Part shown: piece after piece, positions 16,225 through 24,460 of the stretch | How positions within the stretch are numbered: the first letter of the stretch is position 1 | Layout: the number at the start of each line of letters is the position of its first letter | Assembly (NCBI GenBank): GCA_016190985.1 | Contig: JACPPI010000020.1 | Location: forward strand, 1-64,000 | From: Opitutia bacterium | Lineage (GTDB): Bacteria > Verrucomicrobiota > Verrucomicrobiia > Opitutales > Opitutaceae | Reading direction: 5' to 3' | DNA length: 64,000 nt | Notes under the pieces: generated by a model | Told to the model about the DNA's origin: nothing | Databases searched by the model: none | What the model saw: only the letters and a program-made list of their open reading frames with translations | Program-made: the position numbers and the translations under genes

Positions 16225-17652
16225 TCAGGCCGGCGCCGGCTCGCCCAGCAGCCAGCGGATGACATCGGCGGCGCCGTAGGAGTCGCGATTCGGTGGCAGG
16301 TAACGCGCGAGGTGGGCCACATCATCACCGGCGGTGAGGATCGGGTCCTCCGCGCCACCGGGACGCCATTGCCCGAGCCCGACGGTGGCCATGAGGCCGT
16401 TGCAGAGGCATTTGCGCCCGATGGTGTCCGCCAGCGCGCCGCCTTTCATGAGATAGTCCTCCACCGGTTCGGCGGCGCAGCGGTAGCCCGGCGAACCGTC
16501 GGCCTTGCGGAAGATCTCGCGCAGGTAGCCCAGGTCGCAGGCGCGGGTGCGCGCGAGATAGCGCACCTCGTCGGAAAGCGTGCCGAGGAGTTGGAGCACC
16601 TTGAAAGGGAAGCCGGTGGGCGAGGCGAGCGGGTCGGTGAAAACACGCAGCGGCTCGGCACGGCTGAGTTGCAAAATCCGGCGCTTCAAATCCGCCATGA
16701 CGCCGGATTCCTCGCAAAAGGCGAAAGCGGTGCCGACTTGCACCCCGGCGGCGCCAAGTTCGCGGGCCTCGGCGAGTTTTTCGGGCCGGGCGAAGGCGCC
16801 GGCGAGCCAGAAGGGCCGGCTGAGTTCGCGGATTTTCGCGAGTTCGGGCACGTCGCGCGGCCCGTAGGCCGGCTCGCCGGTGGCGCTCAGTTGCAGCGGG
16901 CCGCGCGGGGGCGCGTTGTGGCCGCCGGCGACCGCGCCCTCGACGATGAAACCGTTGACGTGGCCGTTGGACTTGCGGGCGAGGGTCAGGGCCAGCGTCG
17001 CGGACGAGATGATGGCGAGGAATTGCGGGCGGGGCAGCGCCGGGGCCGGGCCGCCGAACAGCGCGCGCGGATCGAAGGCCGACAGGCAGTCGTCCTCCGG
17101 TCCGGCGCCGGCGATGTCGATCTTCAGCTCGGCGGGCTCGCCGCGGGCGAAGCGGTCGAGCGCCCCGGGGATGGAGCGGGGAATGCCCGCACCCATCAGC
17201 ACATAATCCACCCCGGCCAGCATGGCGCCGTAGACGGAGGGCAGCGTGGGCAGCTGGATTTTCTCGAGGAAGTTGATGCCGACGCGGCCGGAGCAGCCTT
17301 CCTTGGCGAGCCAGACCTCCGCGAAATTGGCGAGGACGGTGAGTTCGGTGAAAGCCGGCCCGGGACGGAGCGAGGGCAGGGGCGTGAGCCTGAACGGCGA
17401 CTCCGCCGCTTTGCCGCCGGGGATGTGATGCTGTTTCCAGACCCGCTCCGCGACGGCGGGCAGCGGAAAGCGGGCGGTCGCACGGGCGAGATGGCCGCCC
17501 GGATCGCCGAGCTGCAGTTGCCGCGCGAAGACGCTGGCGAGGGCCGTGCCGGACACGACCCCGAGCTGCCCCGTTTGCGACACGGCCCGGGCCAGACGCC
17601 AGCCGGAGACGGCGACGCCCATGCCCCCCTGAATGATGATCGGATTTTCCAT
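16225..17652 (-). CDS. PfaD/nitronate monooxygenase-like flavoprotein
   Basis: A 475-residue TIM-barrel flavoprotein. It begins ENPIIIQGGMGVAVSGWRLA and has the FMN-binding segments VNGFIVEGAVAGGHNAPP and LGAAGVQVGTAFAFCEESG. The C-terminal part (DLGYLREIFRKADGSPGYRC, IGRKCLCNGLMATVGLGQ) matches the PfaD branch rather than short nitronate monooxygenases. PfaD is the trans-acting enoyl reductase of polyunsaturated fatty acid synthases, but no PUFA synthase genes are here, so its partner must be elsewhere or its role differs. The start is ATG 17652. Confidence 0.8.
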   Translation of the reverse strand: MENPIIIQGGMGVAVSGWRLARAVSQTGQLGVVSGTALASVFARQLQLGDPGGHLARATARFPLPAVAERVWKQHHIPGGKAAESPFRLTPLPSLRPGPAFTELTVLANFAEVWLAKEGCSGRVGINFLEKIQLPTLPSVYGAMLAGVDYVLMGAGIPRSIPGALDRFARGEPAELKIDIAGAGPEDDCLSAFDPRALFGGPAPALPRPQFLAIISSATLALTLARKSNGHVNGFIVEGAVAGGHNAPPRGPLQLSATGEPAYGPRDVPELAKIRELSRPFWLAGAFARPEKLAEARELGAAGVQVGTAFAFCEESGVMADLKRRILQLSRAEPLRVFTDPLASPTGFPFKVLQLLGTLSDEVRYLARTRACDLGYLREIFRKADGSPGYRCAAEPVEDYLMKGGALADTIGRKCLCNGLMATVGLGQWRPGGAEDPILTAGDDVAHLARYLPPNRDSYGAADVIRWLLGEPAPA

Positions 17653-17754
17653 GGTGATTGCACGCCGGGCCTGCTGCGTGGGGAGGGCAAAACGTTCCAC
17701 AGGCAATCAGAAGGCGCGCGCTTTTGGAAGAAGCGATTCTGTCCAGACGCCCGG

Positions 17755-18591
17755 TCAGAGGAACAGCCTGCGGAAATTCTGCCCCACCTGCGGGGCGAGG
17801 ATTTCCAGCGGGACGCCGCGCAGCAGGGCGAGCTGCTCGTAGGCGACGACGATGTTGGCCGGGTGGTTGACGGTGGAGCCGTCGGCCGCGGGCGGGAGCG
17901 GGAAGCGGTTGAGCGCGCCGGCCGGCGGCTTGGTGGGGGCGTCGGTCTCGACCAGGAGGCGCTTCGCCGGGATGTGGCGGAAATTGTCCAGCCGGCTTTT
18001 GTGGCGCGGTTCGAGCAACTGGACGTTGAAGGAAAAATACGCGCCGAGATCGGCGAAGTTCTTGATCATCTCGGCCGGGCCCGCGTAGCCGTGGAGCAGA
18101 AATCCCCGGGCGGGCCGCGGGTTTTTCTTCAGCACGTCCATCAACGCGCCCCAGGCCTGCACGCAATGGATGGAGGCGGCGCGGCTCAGCTCGGCGGCGA
18201 GCCGGAGCTGGGCGGCGAAGACCTCGCACTGCTCCTCCAGGGGTGCGACGCGCAGGCCGGCGACGCGCGGGTCGTCGGGCTTGAGGTCGAGGATCCAGCG
18301 ATCAAGCCCGATCTCGCCGACGTGCGCGCGGGGATGGGCAAGGAGCGTGGCGCGCAGAGTTTTCTCCCAGCCTGGGGAGCGGTTGCCGCAGTCCCACGGA
18401 TGGACGCCAAAGCTCGGCACGATCCAGTCGTGGTCGCGGGTGAGCCGCGCGACGACGGGCCATTCCTCCTCGTTGGTGCCGTTGACCACGGCGCCCTTCA
18501 CACCGAGGCGACGCAGGTCGGCGTCGATCGCGGCGCGGTGCGGCGTCAACGGCTCGAAATGAAAATGCTGGTGGGCGTCGTGGAGGTTCAT
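17755..18591 (-). CDS. tatD: TatD-family metal-dependent hydrolase
   Basis: A 278-residue TIM-barrel amidohydrolase with the TatD metal ligands: DAHQHFHF at residues 5-12, GVHPWDC near 62, GEIGLDRW near 93, SIHCVQAW near 141, LHGYAG near 166 and LLVETDAP near 214. TatD enzymes are Mg-dependent 3'-exonucleases. Its ATG overlaps the sufE stop by four bases, so the two are co-translated. Some divergence from E. coli TatD means the DNase substrate is inferred. Confidence 0.88.
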   Translation of the reverse strand: MNLHDAHQHFHFEPLTPHRAAIDADLRRLGVKGAVVNGTNEEEWPVVARLTRDHDWIVPSFGVHPWDCGNRSPGWEKTLRATLLAHPRAHVGEIGLDRWILDLKPDDPRVAGLRVAPLEEQCEVFAAQLRLAAELSRAASIHCVQAWGALMDVLKKNPRPARGFLLHGYAGPAEMIKNFADLGAYFSFNVQLLEPRHKSRLDNFRHIPAKRLLVETDAPTKPPAGALNRFPLPPAADGSTVNHPANIVVAYEQLALLRGVPLEILAPQVGQNFRRLFL

Positions 18592-19001
18592 GGGCGGACG
18601 CTCGCGGCGAAGTCGCGGATCTTGGCGCGGACGCTCCGCAGGCCGTTGAGGCGGGTGGGGGAGAGGTTGCGGTCGAGGCCGAGCTGCCCGATGAGCGCGG
18701 GCTCGGTGGCCAATATTTCGGCGGGGGTCGCGCCGCTGTAGAGATCGCAGAGCAGCAGGAGCAGGCCGCGCACGAGCGGCGAATCGGCGTCGCTGCGGAA
18801 ATGGCAGCGGCCGTCGCGCAGCTCGCCGACGACCCAGGCGAGCGACACGCAGCCCTTCACGCGGTGGGCTTCGGTGCGGTCGGTCTCGGGCAGCGGCGGG
18901 ATTTTCCGGGCGCGATCAACGATAGCGGCCAGCCGCTCCTGCGGGTCGTCGATGATCGCGTGGTCGGCGACGAGTTGCTGCTGTCTTTCGGCGAGGGTCA
19001 C
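18588..19001 (-). CDS. sufE: SufE-like cysteine desulfuration protein
   Basis: A 137-residue SufE-family protein. The active-site segment is HRVKGCVSLAWVVGE, where the Cys accepts persulfide sulfur from SufS. The N terminus (LAERQQQLVADHAIIDDPQE) and C-terminal LSPTRLNGLRSVRAKIR are typical. A GTG at 19001 gives a family-length protein; the open frame continues upstream with non-homologous Arg-rich sequence, which I reject. It is upstream of tatD with a four-base overlap. No sufS is nearby. Confidence 0.87.
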   Translation of the reverse strand: MTLAERQQQLVADHAIIDDPQERLAAIVDRARKIPPLPETDRTEAHRVKGCVSLAWVVGELRDGRCHFRSDADSPLVRGLLLLLCDLYSGATPAEILATEPALIGQLGLDRNLSPTRLNGLRSVRAKIRDFAASVRP

Positions 19002-19056
19002 CGGCGCCAAATTTGAGCGGCCCCGCGCGAAGGCAACGGCGAAGCGCGGGCGCCTC

Positions 19057-19575
19057 TCATGGCGCCGGAATATCAGCCCCCGGGAATTTTGCCGGCGTGA
19101 CGTAGACGTATTTGCCGCGGACAAGCTTGCCGAACAGGCTGGACTGCTTGGGCGTGAAGCCGAGCTTGGTGTCGAGATCGCCGAGTGTGATCGGTTTGCC
19201 CAGCAAAATGGGTTTCGATTTTGAAAGGCCTCCGGCCATCAGGCCCGTTTTGACCAGGGGATAGAGGGAGCCGCCGCCGTCCTCCTCGTCTATTTCGTGT
19301 GCGGTGAGGCGGACGGTGACCTTGTGGACCTGCTCGGTGCCCTTGGTCTTCCGGCCCTCGCCTTTGAATTCCGCGACGACCAGCTTGCCGGTCATTTCAC
19401 CGGTGGCCGACTCCTCGCGTTTGACCGTCACGTTGATCTCGAGGGTGATGTCCTCGACGCGGAACATCGGCGCCCGGCCGGCCTTCTTGCGCTCGGCCAC
19501 GGCTTCCTCCAGTTCGGCGCGGACCTGGTTGAGGAGATTCTTCAGCGGCAGTGGCGCGTATTCGGTCTGGCTCAT
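19057..19575 (-). CDS. trypsin-co-occurring domain (Trypco2-like) protein
   Basis: 172 residues. The first 80 residues (PLPLKNLLNQVRAELEEAVA, then FRVEDITLEINVTVKRE) resemble the Trypco2 domain, a small alpha/beta module found beside trypsin-like proteases and in predicted conflict systems. The rest (GSLYPLVKTGLMAGGL, GDLDTKLGFTPKQSSLFGKL) is not recognised. No protease is adjacent. The start is ATG 19575, ahead of the conserved helix. It is transcribed divergently from a small membrane protein. The family call is from memory of the motif pattern and is tentative. Confidence 0.6.
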   Translation of the reverse strand: MSQTEYAPLPLKNLLNQVRAELEEAVAERKKAGRAPMFRVEDITLEINVTVKREESATGEMTGKLVVAEFKGEGRKTKGTEQVHKVTVRLTAHEIDEEDGGGSLYPLVKTGLMAGGLSKSKPILLGKPITLGDLDTKLGFTPKQSSLFGKLVRGKYVYVTPAKFPGADIPAP

Positions 19576-19673
19576 GGGTCGCCTCTCTGGACGCACAATG
19601 GCGGGTGCCGGGGCGGAGTCGACCGCATTTCCGTGCGGCTTGCAAGCCGGCTGGCGGACGTTTGACTCGCGGC

Positions 19674-19973
19674 ATGGTGAACCCCTTCGCAATCTCGTGG
19701 CTCTGGCGCGGCTTCAAGGGCCGGAGCGTGACCTTCGCCCTGTTGTTCGCCTCGTTCGTGCTCGGCTGGTCGCTGTCGCGCTACGTCAACGTGCTGCTGA
19801 CGCGGCTGGGCGTGCACTGGCTCTATGCCCTTTTGCTCCCGGCGTTTTTCTTCATGTGGCTGGCGAAACGGGAGGACCGGTTCATGCCCGACGAGGCAAA
19901 GCGCAAACTTTGGGCCCGCTGGCTGATCGGCGGGTCGATCATCCTCGCGATCCTCCTCGCGTGGCTGCGGTAG
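19674..19973 (+). CDS. small membrane protein, unknown function
   Basis: 99 residues with three hydrophobic segments: VTFALLFASFVLGWSLS (20-36), LYALLLPAFFFMWLA (50-64) and the C-terminal WLIGGSIILAILLAWLR. Between them is a charged loop KREDRFMPDEAKRKLW. The family is not recognised. ATG 19674 lies 98 bases from the divergent Trypco2-like start, and the gene ends nine bases before the converging stop of the next gene. Confidence 0.6.
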   Translation: MVNPFAISWLWRGFKGRSVTFALLFASFVLGWSLSRYVNVLLTRLGVHWLYALLLPAFFFMWLAKREDRFMPDEAKRKLWARWLIGGSIILAILLAWLR

Positions 19974-19982
19974 CAGGATGCG

Positions 19983-21335
19983 TCAGTTTACGGTGGCGAG
20001 CCGGGCTCGCAACCCGATCCGCAGGTCGGCGGTCTTCCAATGGTTCTCAAGTATCTTGGGGTAAGCGGGCACGGCCACACTGAGCATGAGCCGTCCCCCC
20101 ACGTTTTTCATCCCGGGCTGCCGCAGCAGAATGTCGCTGAAATCCCCGCTGCGGACTTTGAACCTGCCGAGATCGCGTGCCGCCGCCAGCTCCGCCAGCT
20201 CGCGCACGTGGTCGCCGTGGATGTTGGTGGTCGCGACGGGATTGAAAAACAGCGCACTGAGAAAGTTGAGCGGCCGGCGCAGCCAGGTTTTTTCGTTGCC
20301 CCAGGTGCCGGCCAGATGGTCGCCGAGTTTCATGCGGTTGACATAGGGTGCGAACAGGACGTATTCGATCAACAGCAACCGGCGGGCGAGGGCCGGGCCG
20401 TTCTCATGGGCGAGGGCGGCGGTCAGGCGGGCGCGACTGGCGGCGGACACCGGCGTCCGGTCGAGCACGAGGGCGGCGGTCTGCAGGATCACGCGCTCCA
20501 CGACCTCGGCGATCATGGTGCGGGTCAACCTGCGGGAAGAGAGCTGCAGTTTGCGGCTGACCTCCAACTGCGGCCCGAGCAGGGCGATGGCTTCGTCGCC
20601 GCGGCCGTCGAGTGCGAGCAACGTAGCCATGGCGCAGGTATACTTGGACAGCGTGCGCCAGGCTTGGAAAGACATGATATTGGCGCCGTAGTCGGATGGG
20701 GTGAGGTCGCCGATGCGCTCAAACGCCGCGAGTTCGCCGAACCACCGGCGCTGCGGGGCAAGAGTGGCCCAGTCCGCTTCGATGGCGGCACGATTCTTGG
20801 TGACGGACTCCAGCCACTTGGCGGGATTGTCGGGATTGGCCAGGACCGGAGCGTTCAGCTTGGTGGCGGCAAAGGCTTTCGCCTCCTCGCTCGGCGTCTG
20901 CCTCGAATATTGCATCAACACGGCGTGGCTCTGCTCGGCGCCGGGAAAGACCGGGGAAAATTCCTCGATGGCAATGGGCTGCCGGATGGCCGGCTCATCC
21001 CACGCCAGCCAGCCAAGCACCGGCAGGACCACGAGGCAGCTCGCGGCGAGCACGGGCCAGGACAACCAGCGCTTGCGCTCCGCCACCGCCAGGACGATCA
21101 GCGGCACAAGGATGACGAAGAGAACCGTCAGGCTGACCGCACCCTTGGGGACTTTGCTGCCCCACGAAAACAGTTGTTTGAGCGATGCACTCGCGGCCGG
21201 CAGGCAGCCGATGACCACGAGGGCCGTGATGACCATGAGGGATAGACAAAGGCCGATGAGGATCAGGGAGCGGAGCAAGCGCAGCCATCGGGGCGGGCGG
21301 GCGGGGGCAGCGGTCAAGGCAGGATCGGGGTTCAT
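19983..21335 (-). CDS. hypothetical membrane protein
   Basis: 450 residues, family not recognised. There are three helices in the first 125 residues (LRSLILIGLCLSLMVITALV, GAVSLTVLFVILVPLIVLAV, PVLAASCLVVLPVLGWLAW). A large extracytoplasmic helical domain follows (YTCAMATLLALDGRGDEAIA, SRRLTRTMIAEVVERVILQT). The repeated helix pairs recall a degenerate TPR-like fold, which is a weak impression. The start is ATG 21335; sequence further upstream in frame is not protein-like. Confidence 0.6.
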   Translation of the reverse strand: MNPDPALTAAPARPPRWLRLLRSLILIGLCLSLMVITALVVIGCLPAASASLKQLFSWGSKVPKGAVSLTVLFVILVPLIVLAVAERKRWLSWPVLAASCLVVLPVLGWLAWDEPAIRQPIAIEEFSPVFPGAEQSHAVLMQYSRQTPSEEAKAFAATKLNAPVLANPDNPAKWLESVTKNRAAIEADWATLAPQRRWFGELAAFERIGDLTPSDYGANIMSFQAWRTLSKYTCAMATLLALDGRGDEAIALLGPQLEVSRKLQLSSRRLTRTMIAEVVERVILQTAALVLDRTPVSAASRARLTAALAHENGPALARRLLLIEYVLFAPYVNRMKLGDHLAGTWGNEKTWLRRPLNFLSALFFNPVATTNIHGDHVRELAELAAARDLGRFKVRSGDFSDILLRQPGMKNVGGRLMLSVAVPAYPKILENHWKTADLRIGLRARLATVN

Positions 21336-21410
21336 GACCCCAACAGTTTGACATGTCGGCGGCCAGATTGCACGGACGATATTCCCGGTGCCGCACCGCC
21401 GAAGCGCAGC

Positions 21411-21441
21411 GGCTGATGTCAACTAATAGTTGACATCAGCC
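21411..21441. promoter_or_regulatory. perfect 31-bp palindrome
   Basis: GGCTGATGTCAACTA, a central A, then TAGTTGACATCAGCC: 15-base arms with no mismatch. It lies 76 bases upstream of the hypothetical membrane gene starting at 21335 and 156 bases beyond the M48 gene stop. There is no U-tract, and AT-rich arms with a one-base centre suit a protein-binding operator better than a terminator. No promoter spacing is evident although each arm contains TTGACA or its complement. Confidence 0.6.
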
Positions 21442-21596
21442 CGGGGGCTCGGGCGCGATAAGCTTATGGCGCGCTGCCCGGATTCGGCACCGGCTTTCGC
21501 CGAGGCTTCCGCCGTCGCCGGGTCTTTGGCGGACAAGACGGCCGGCGAGCGTGGCGTGGCTGTGGTTGGATCTGGTGAAGGGAATCCGAGACTGCT

Positions 21597-23618
21597 TCAG
21601 GCGGCCATCCCGAGCGCGGGCATCGGCACGGCGAGCGTGGCGGCGAGGGCGCGGTAGAGTTCGCCTTCCTCGACGGTCACGGCGCCGTCACTCGCGATCA
21701 CATGGCCGGCGGCGACGAGGAGGCGTTGCTTGATGGGCAGGGAGCTGACGGCGAGCCGGTCGAGCGCGGCGTCCACCTGCTCCAGGCCGGACGCGGCGGG
21801 CGGCAGCAGGGAGAGCTGGCCGCGGATGACCGGCAACTGCCCGGCGCCCTCGGCGAAGGCGGCGGCGGAGTCCTTGGGACTGAAATGGGCGAGGGCGGAG
21901 AGCACGACGGCGATCTCGCCGCGCACGGCGTCGAAGGAATCGAATTGGACGCGCTGGGCGGGCTGTTGCGCGAGACGCAGCTGGCGCAGGAGCATTTTCT
22001 GCAGCGCGTATTCGAAGGGCGTGACCTGGCGGTCGGCGTGGACCAGTTCATCCAGCGTGGTGATGAAGCGGTCGAGGGCGGCGCGATCGAGTTGGCGCAG
22101 GGCGGGCACGGCGAGCTGCAGCAGCGGCAGGCGGGCGGCGGGATCGAGCAGACTGAGGGCCGAACGCTGGGCGGCCAGCGCGGCGGCGGCTTCCGGGCCG
22201 GCGTGTTGGGCGACAATGGCCTGTTGCGCGTCGCGGGCGGCCTTGTCGCCGCTGAACAACAGGCCGTAGACGAGCGCCTGCGCCGTGGCGGAATCGCGGG
22301 TGGATTCGCGCAGCCGGGTGGGGATGGTATCGAGCAGGAGCTGGGCGTGGCGGAAATGCGACTCGGTGAGCGCGCCGATGTCGGCGACGATCCGGGCGGG
22401 CTTGAAGGCGACGGGCGCGATGACGCGGGGCGGCGGCAGGCCGGGTTGAATCTCATGCACTCGCCGCAAAGTTTCGTCCGCCGGGTAACGCGTGCCGCCG
22501 CCAAAGCCCGCGGTGGCAAAGCTCTCGTGTTGGATGTCCACCACCGCCTCGGGCTCGAACAGCTTGCCATCCCATGACGGATCAACGGCGCGGATGCGCT
22601 CGTCGAGCGGCGGGTGGGTGGCCCAGAGTCCGCCGAAGCTGGACTTGAAGGCCTGGGCGAAAAAGAAGTGGCCGATCTCGGCGGTGTTCGCGCCGATGAC
22701 ATTGCCGCCGAGCGCGTAGCCGCCGATCTTCTTCAGCGCGCCGGTGATGCCGCCCGGGTTGCGGGTGAACTGCACGGCGGAGGCGTCGGCGAGGAACTCG
22801 CGCTGGCGCGACACGGCGGCCTGGATGAGCCGGCCGAAGAAATAACCGACGTAGCCGATGATCAGCAGCGCGAGGCCGACGACCAGGATGAGGGCGAGGC
22901 CGCCGCCCTTGTTCTTGCCGCCACCGCCGCTGATCCGGCCACGGCCAACGGACTTAAGGACGCTGCGACCAATCAGGCCGATGACCAAGATGCCGAAGAC
23001 GATGGCCGTGATGCGGACGTTGAGCCGCATGTCGCCGTTGAGGATGTGGCTGAACTCGTGGGCGACGACGCCCTGCAGCTCGTCGCGGGTGAGCTTGTCG
23101 AGCGTGCCGCGGGTGACGGCCACGGCGGCGTCGCTGGTGGTGAGGCCGGCGGCGAAGGCATTGAGGCCCGGCTCGTCCTCCAGCACGTAGACGGCTGGCA
23201 TCGGGATGCCGGAGGCGATGGACATCTCCTCGACGACGTTGAGCAGCTTGCGCTCGCGCAGGTCGGTGGTCTTGAGATCGACCGGCCGGCCACCGGCCAT
23301 CTCGGCGATGGCGGAGCCGCCGGCGCGCATCTGCGACCACTTGAAGAGGGAGGCCCCGCCGACGACGGCGAGGGTGCCACCGGTCACCAGCAGGAAAAGT
23401 TTCGGATCAAAAAGCGGCCCGGGGGATGCCGATGACTCGCGGTAAACCCGCCGGCCGTAGCGATCACGCGTATATCCCGAGTTGGAGCCGACATTATTGA
23501 GCAGGAACCAGCTTGCGGCATAGCCCGCCAGCACCGTGCCCAGCACGGCGAGCGCGAAGAGGAGCACGAGCCGCTTGGTGCGTTTCCGGGCGCGTTCCTG
23601 GGCCTCGAAGAAGTCCAT
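21597..23618 (-). CDS. M48-family (HtpX-like) membrane metalloprotease with C-terminal helical domain
   Basis: 673 residues. Two N-terminal helices (about 17-40 and 73-93) precede an HtpX-type protease domain. The zinc motif HEFSH is at 187-191, and the third ligand is probably Glu274 in REFLADASA. Two further helices lie between (RITAIVFGILVIGLIG; LALILVVGLALLIIGYVG). The last 200 residues are all-helical with two acidic segments (ELVHADRQVTPFEYAL, HVIASDGAVTVEEGELYRAL) resembling TerB-like modules; ordinary HtpX, at about 290 residues, lacks these. The lemA gene lies immediately upstream, a widely conserved pairing. The likely role is membrane-protein quality control. Confidence 0.87.
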   Translation of the reverse strand: MDFFEAQERARKRTKRLVLLFALAVLGTVLAGYAASWFLLNNVGSNSGYTRDRYGRRVYRESSASPGPLFDPKLFLLVTGGTLAVVGGASLFKWSQMRAGGSAIAEMAGGRPVDLKTTDLRERKLLNVVEEMSIASGIPMPAVYVLEDEPGLNAFAAGLTTSDAAVAVTRGTLDKLTRDELQGVVAHEFSHILNGDMRLNVRITAIVFGILVIGLIGRSVLKSVGRGRISGGGGKNKGGGLALILVVGLALLIIGYVGYFFGRLIQAAVSRQREFLADASAVQFTRNPGGITGALKKIGGYALGGNVIGANTAEIGHFFFAQAFKSSFGGLWATHPPLDERIRAVDPSWDGKLFEPEAVVDIQHESFATAGFGGGTRYPADETLRRVHEIQPGLPPPRVIAPVAFKPARIVADIGALTESHFRHAQLLLDTIPTRLRESTRDSATAQALVYGLLFSGDKAARDAQQAIVAQHAGPEAAAALAAQRSALSLLDPAARLPLLQLAVPALRQLDRAALDRFITTLDELVHADRQVTPFEYALQKMLLRQLRLAQQPAQRVQFDSFDAVRGEIAVVLSALAHFSPKDSAAAFAEGAGQLPVIRGQLSLLPPAASGLEQVDAALDRLAVSSLPIKQRLLVAAGHVIASDGAVTVEEGELYRALAATLAVPMPALGMAA

Positions 23619-23626
23619 GGGTTCAA

Positions 23627-23686
23627 TGTAGGAGCGGGTTTATCCCGCGACTGATCTGGAAATCGCGGCGTAAAGCGGCTCCTGCA
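23627..23686. repeat. GGAGCG-type inverted repeat between lemA and the M48 gene
   Basis: Left arm tgtaggagcgggtttatccc (from 23627) and right arm tcgcggcgtaaagcggctcc (23663-23686) are imperfect reverse complements on the same template as 1423-1471. It occupies the 75-base gap within the lemA/M48 operon. Confidence 0.65.
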
Positions 23687-23693
23687 ACTCCGC

Positions 23694-24296
23694 TCACGTG
23701 AACTTCACCTGCGGCGCGGCGCGCTCGGCGGCGTTGTCGATCTGAAAGAGCTGGGCCTCGGCGAAGTTGAACAGGCCGGCGAGGAGGTTGGTCGGGAAGG
23801 ACTCGCGGCTGGTGTTGTAGGCCATGACCGAGTCGTTGTAGGCCTGCCGGGCGAACGAGATCTTGTTCTCCGTGGAGGTCATCTCCTCGGTGAGCTGCAT
23901 CATGTTCTGGTTGGCCTTGAGGTCGGGGTATTGCTCGGAGACGACCATGAGGCGCGACATGGCGCCGGCGAGGCCGGACTCGGCGCCGAGGAGGTTTTTC
24001 ATCGCGCCGGCGTCGGCGGGGTTGGCGGCGGCGGCCTGCGAGGCGGCGTAGGCGACGTTGCGGGCCTTGATCACGGCCTCGAGCGTGCCGCTCTCGTGCT
24101 TCATGTAGCCCTTGGCGACCTCGACGAGGTTGGGGATGAGGTCGTAGCGGCGCTTCAGCTGGACGTCGATCTGGGCGAAGGCGTTTTTGAAACGGTTGCG
24201 GAGGGTGACAAGCGAGTTGTAGACACCCGCGACCCACAGGCCGAGGACGATGGCGACGAGGAGCAGGGCTCCGAGGACGATCAGGACAGCACTCAT
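23694..24296 (-). CDS. lemA: LemA family protein
   Basis: A 200-residue LemA protein with an N-terminal membrane helix (VLIVLGALLLVAIVLGLWVA), then the family signature YNSLVTLRNRFKNAFAQIDV, LKRRYDLIPNLVEVAKGYMK and the C-terminal ENKISFARQAYNDSVMAYN. A long four-helix bundle would project outside the membrane. LemA function is unsettled; it is repeatedly found beside HtpX/M48 proteases, as here, and may help substrate presentation. The start is ATG 24296, divergent from the TPR operon. Confidence 0.93.
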   Translation of the reverse strand: MSAVLIVLGALLLVAIVLGLWVAGVYNSLVTLRNRFKNAFAQIDVQLKRRYDLIPNLVEVAKGYMKHESGTLEAVIKARNVAYAASQAAAANPADAGAMKNLLGAESGLAGAMSRLMVVSEQYPDLKANQNMMQLTEEMTSTENKISFARQAYNDSVMAYNTSRESFPTNLLAGLFNFAEAQLFQIDNAAERAAPQVKFT

Positions 24297-24460
24297 AGGG
24301 TGATTGGGTTGAACCTAACGACGGGCAAGTTGTCGGATACGGCCGGAAGGCGCGAGATGTTTTCCGTTACACTGCCCGGGTATTATTCAACCGCGGCGAA
24401 GGCGGCGTCTGCCGGAGGCTTGCCACCAGCGGCCGGGGCTGCACGCTCAACCCATTCATC

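Noticed and set aside
21430-21465. Promoter with TTGACA in the 31-bp palindrome
   Set aside because: No acceptable -10 box lies 15-19 bases downstream on either strand.
21551-21733. Small forward frame starting MAWLWLDLVK before and over the end of the M48 gene
   Set aside because: Most of it overlaps the certain reverse gene and it has no homology pattern.
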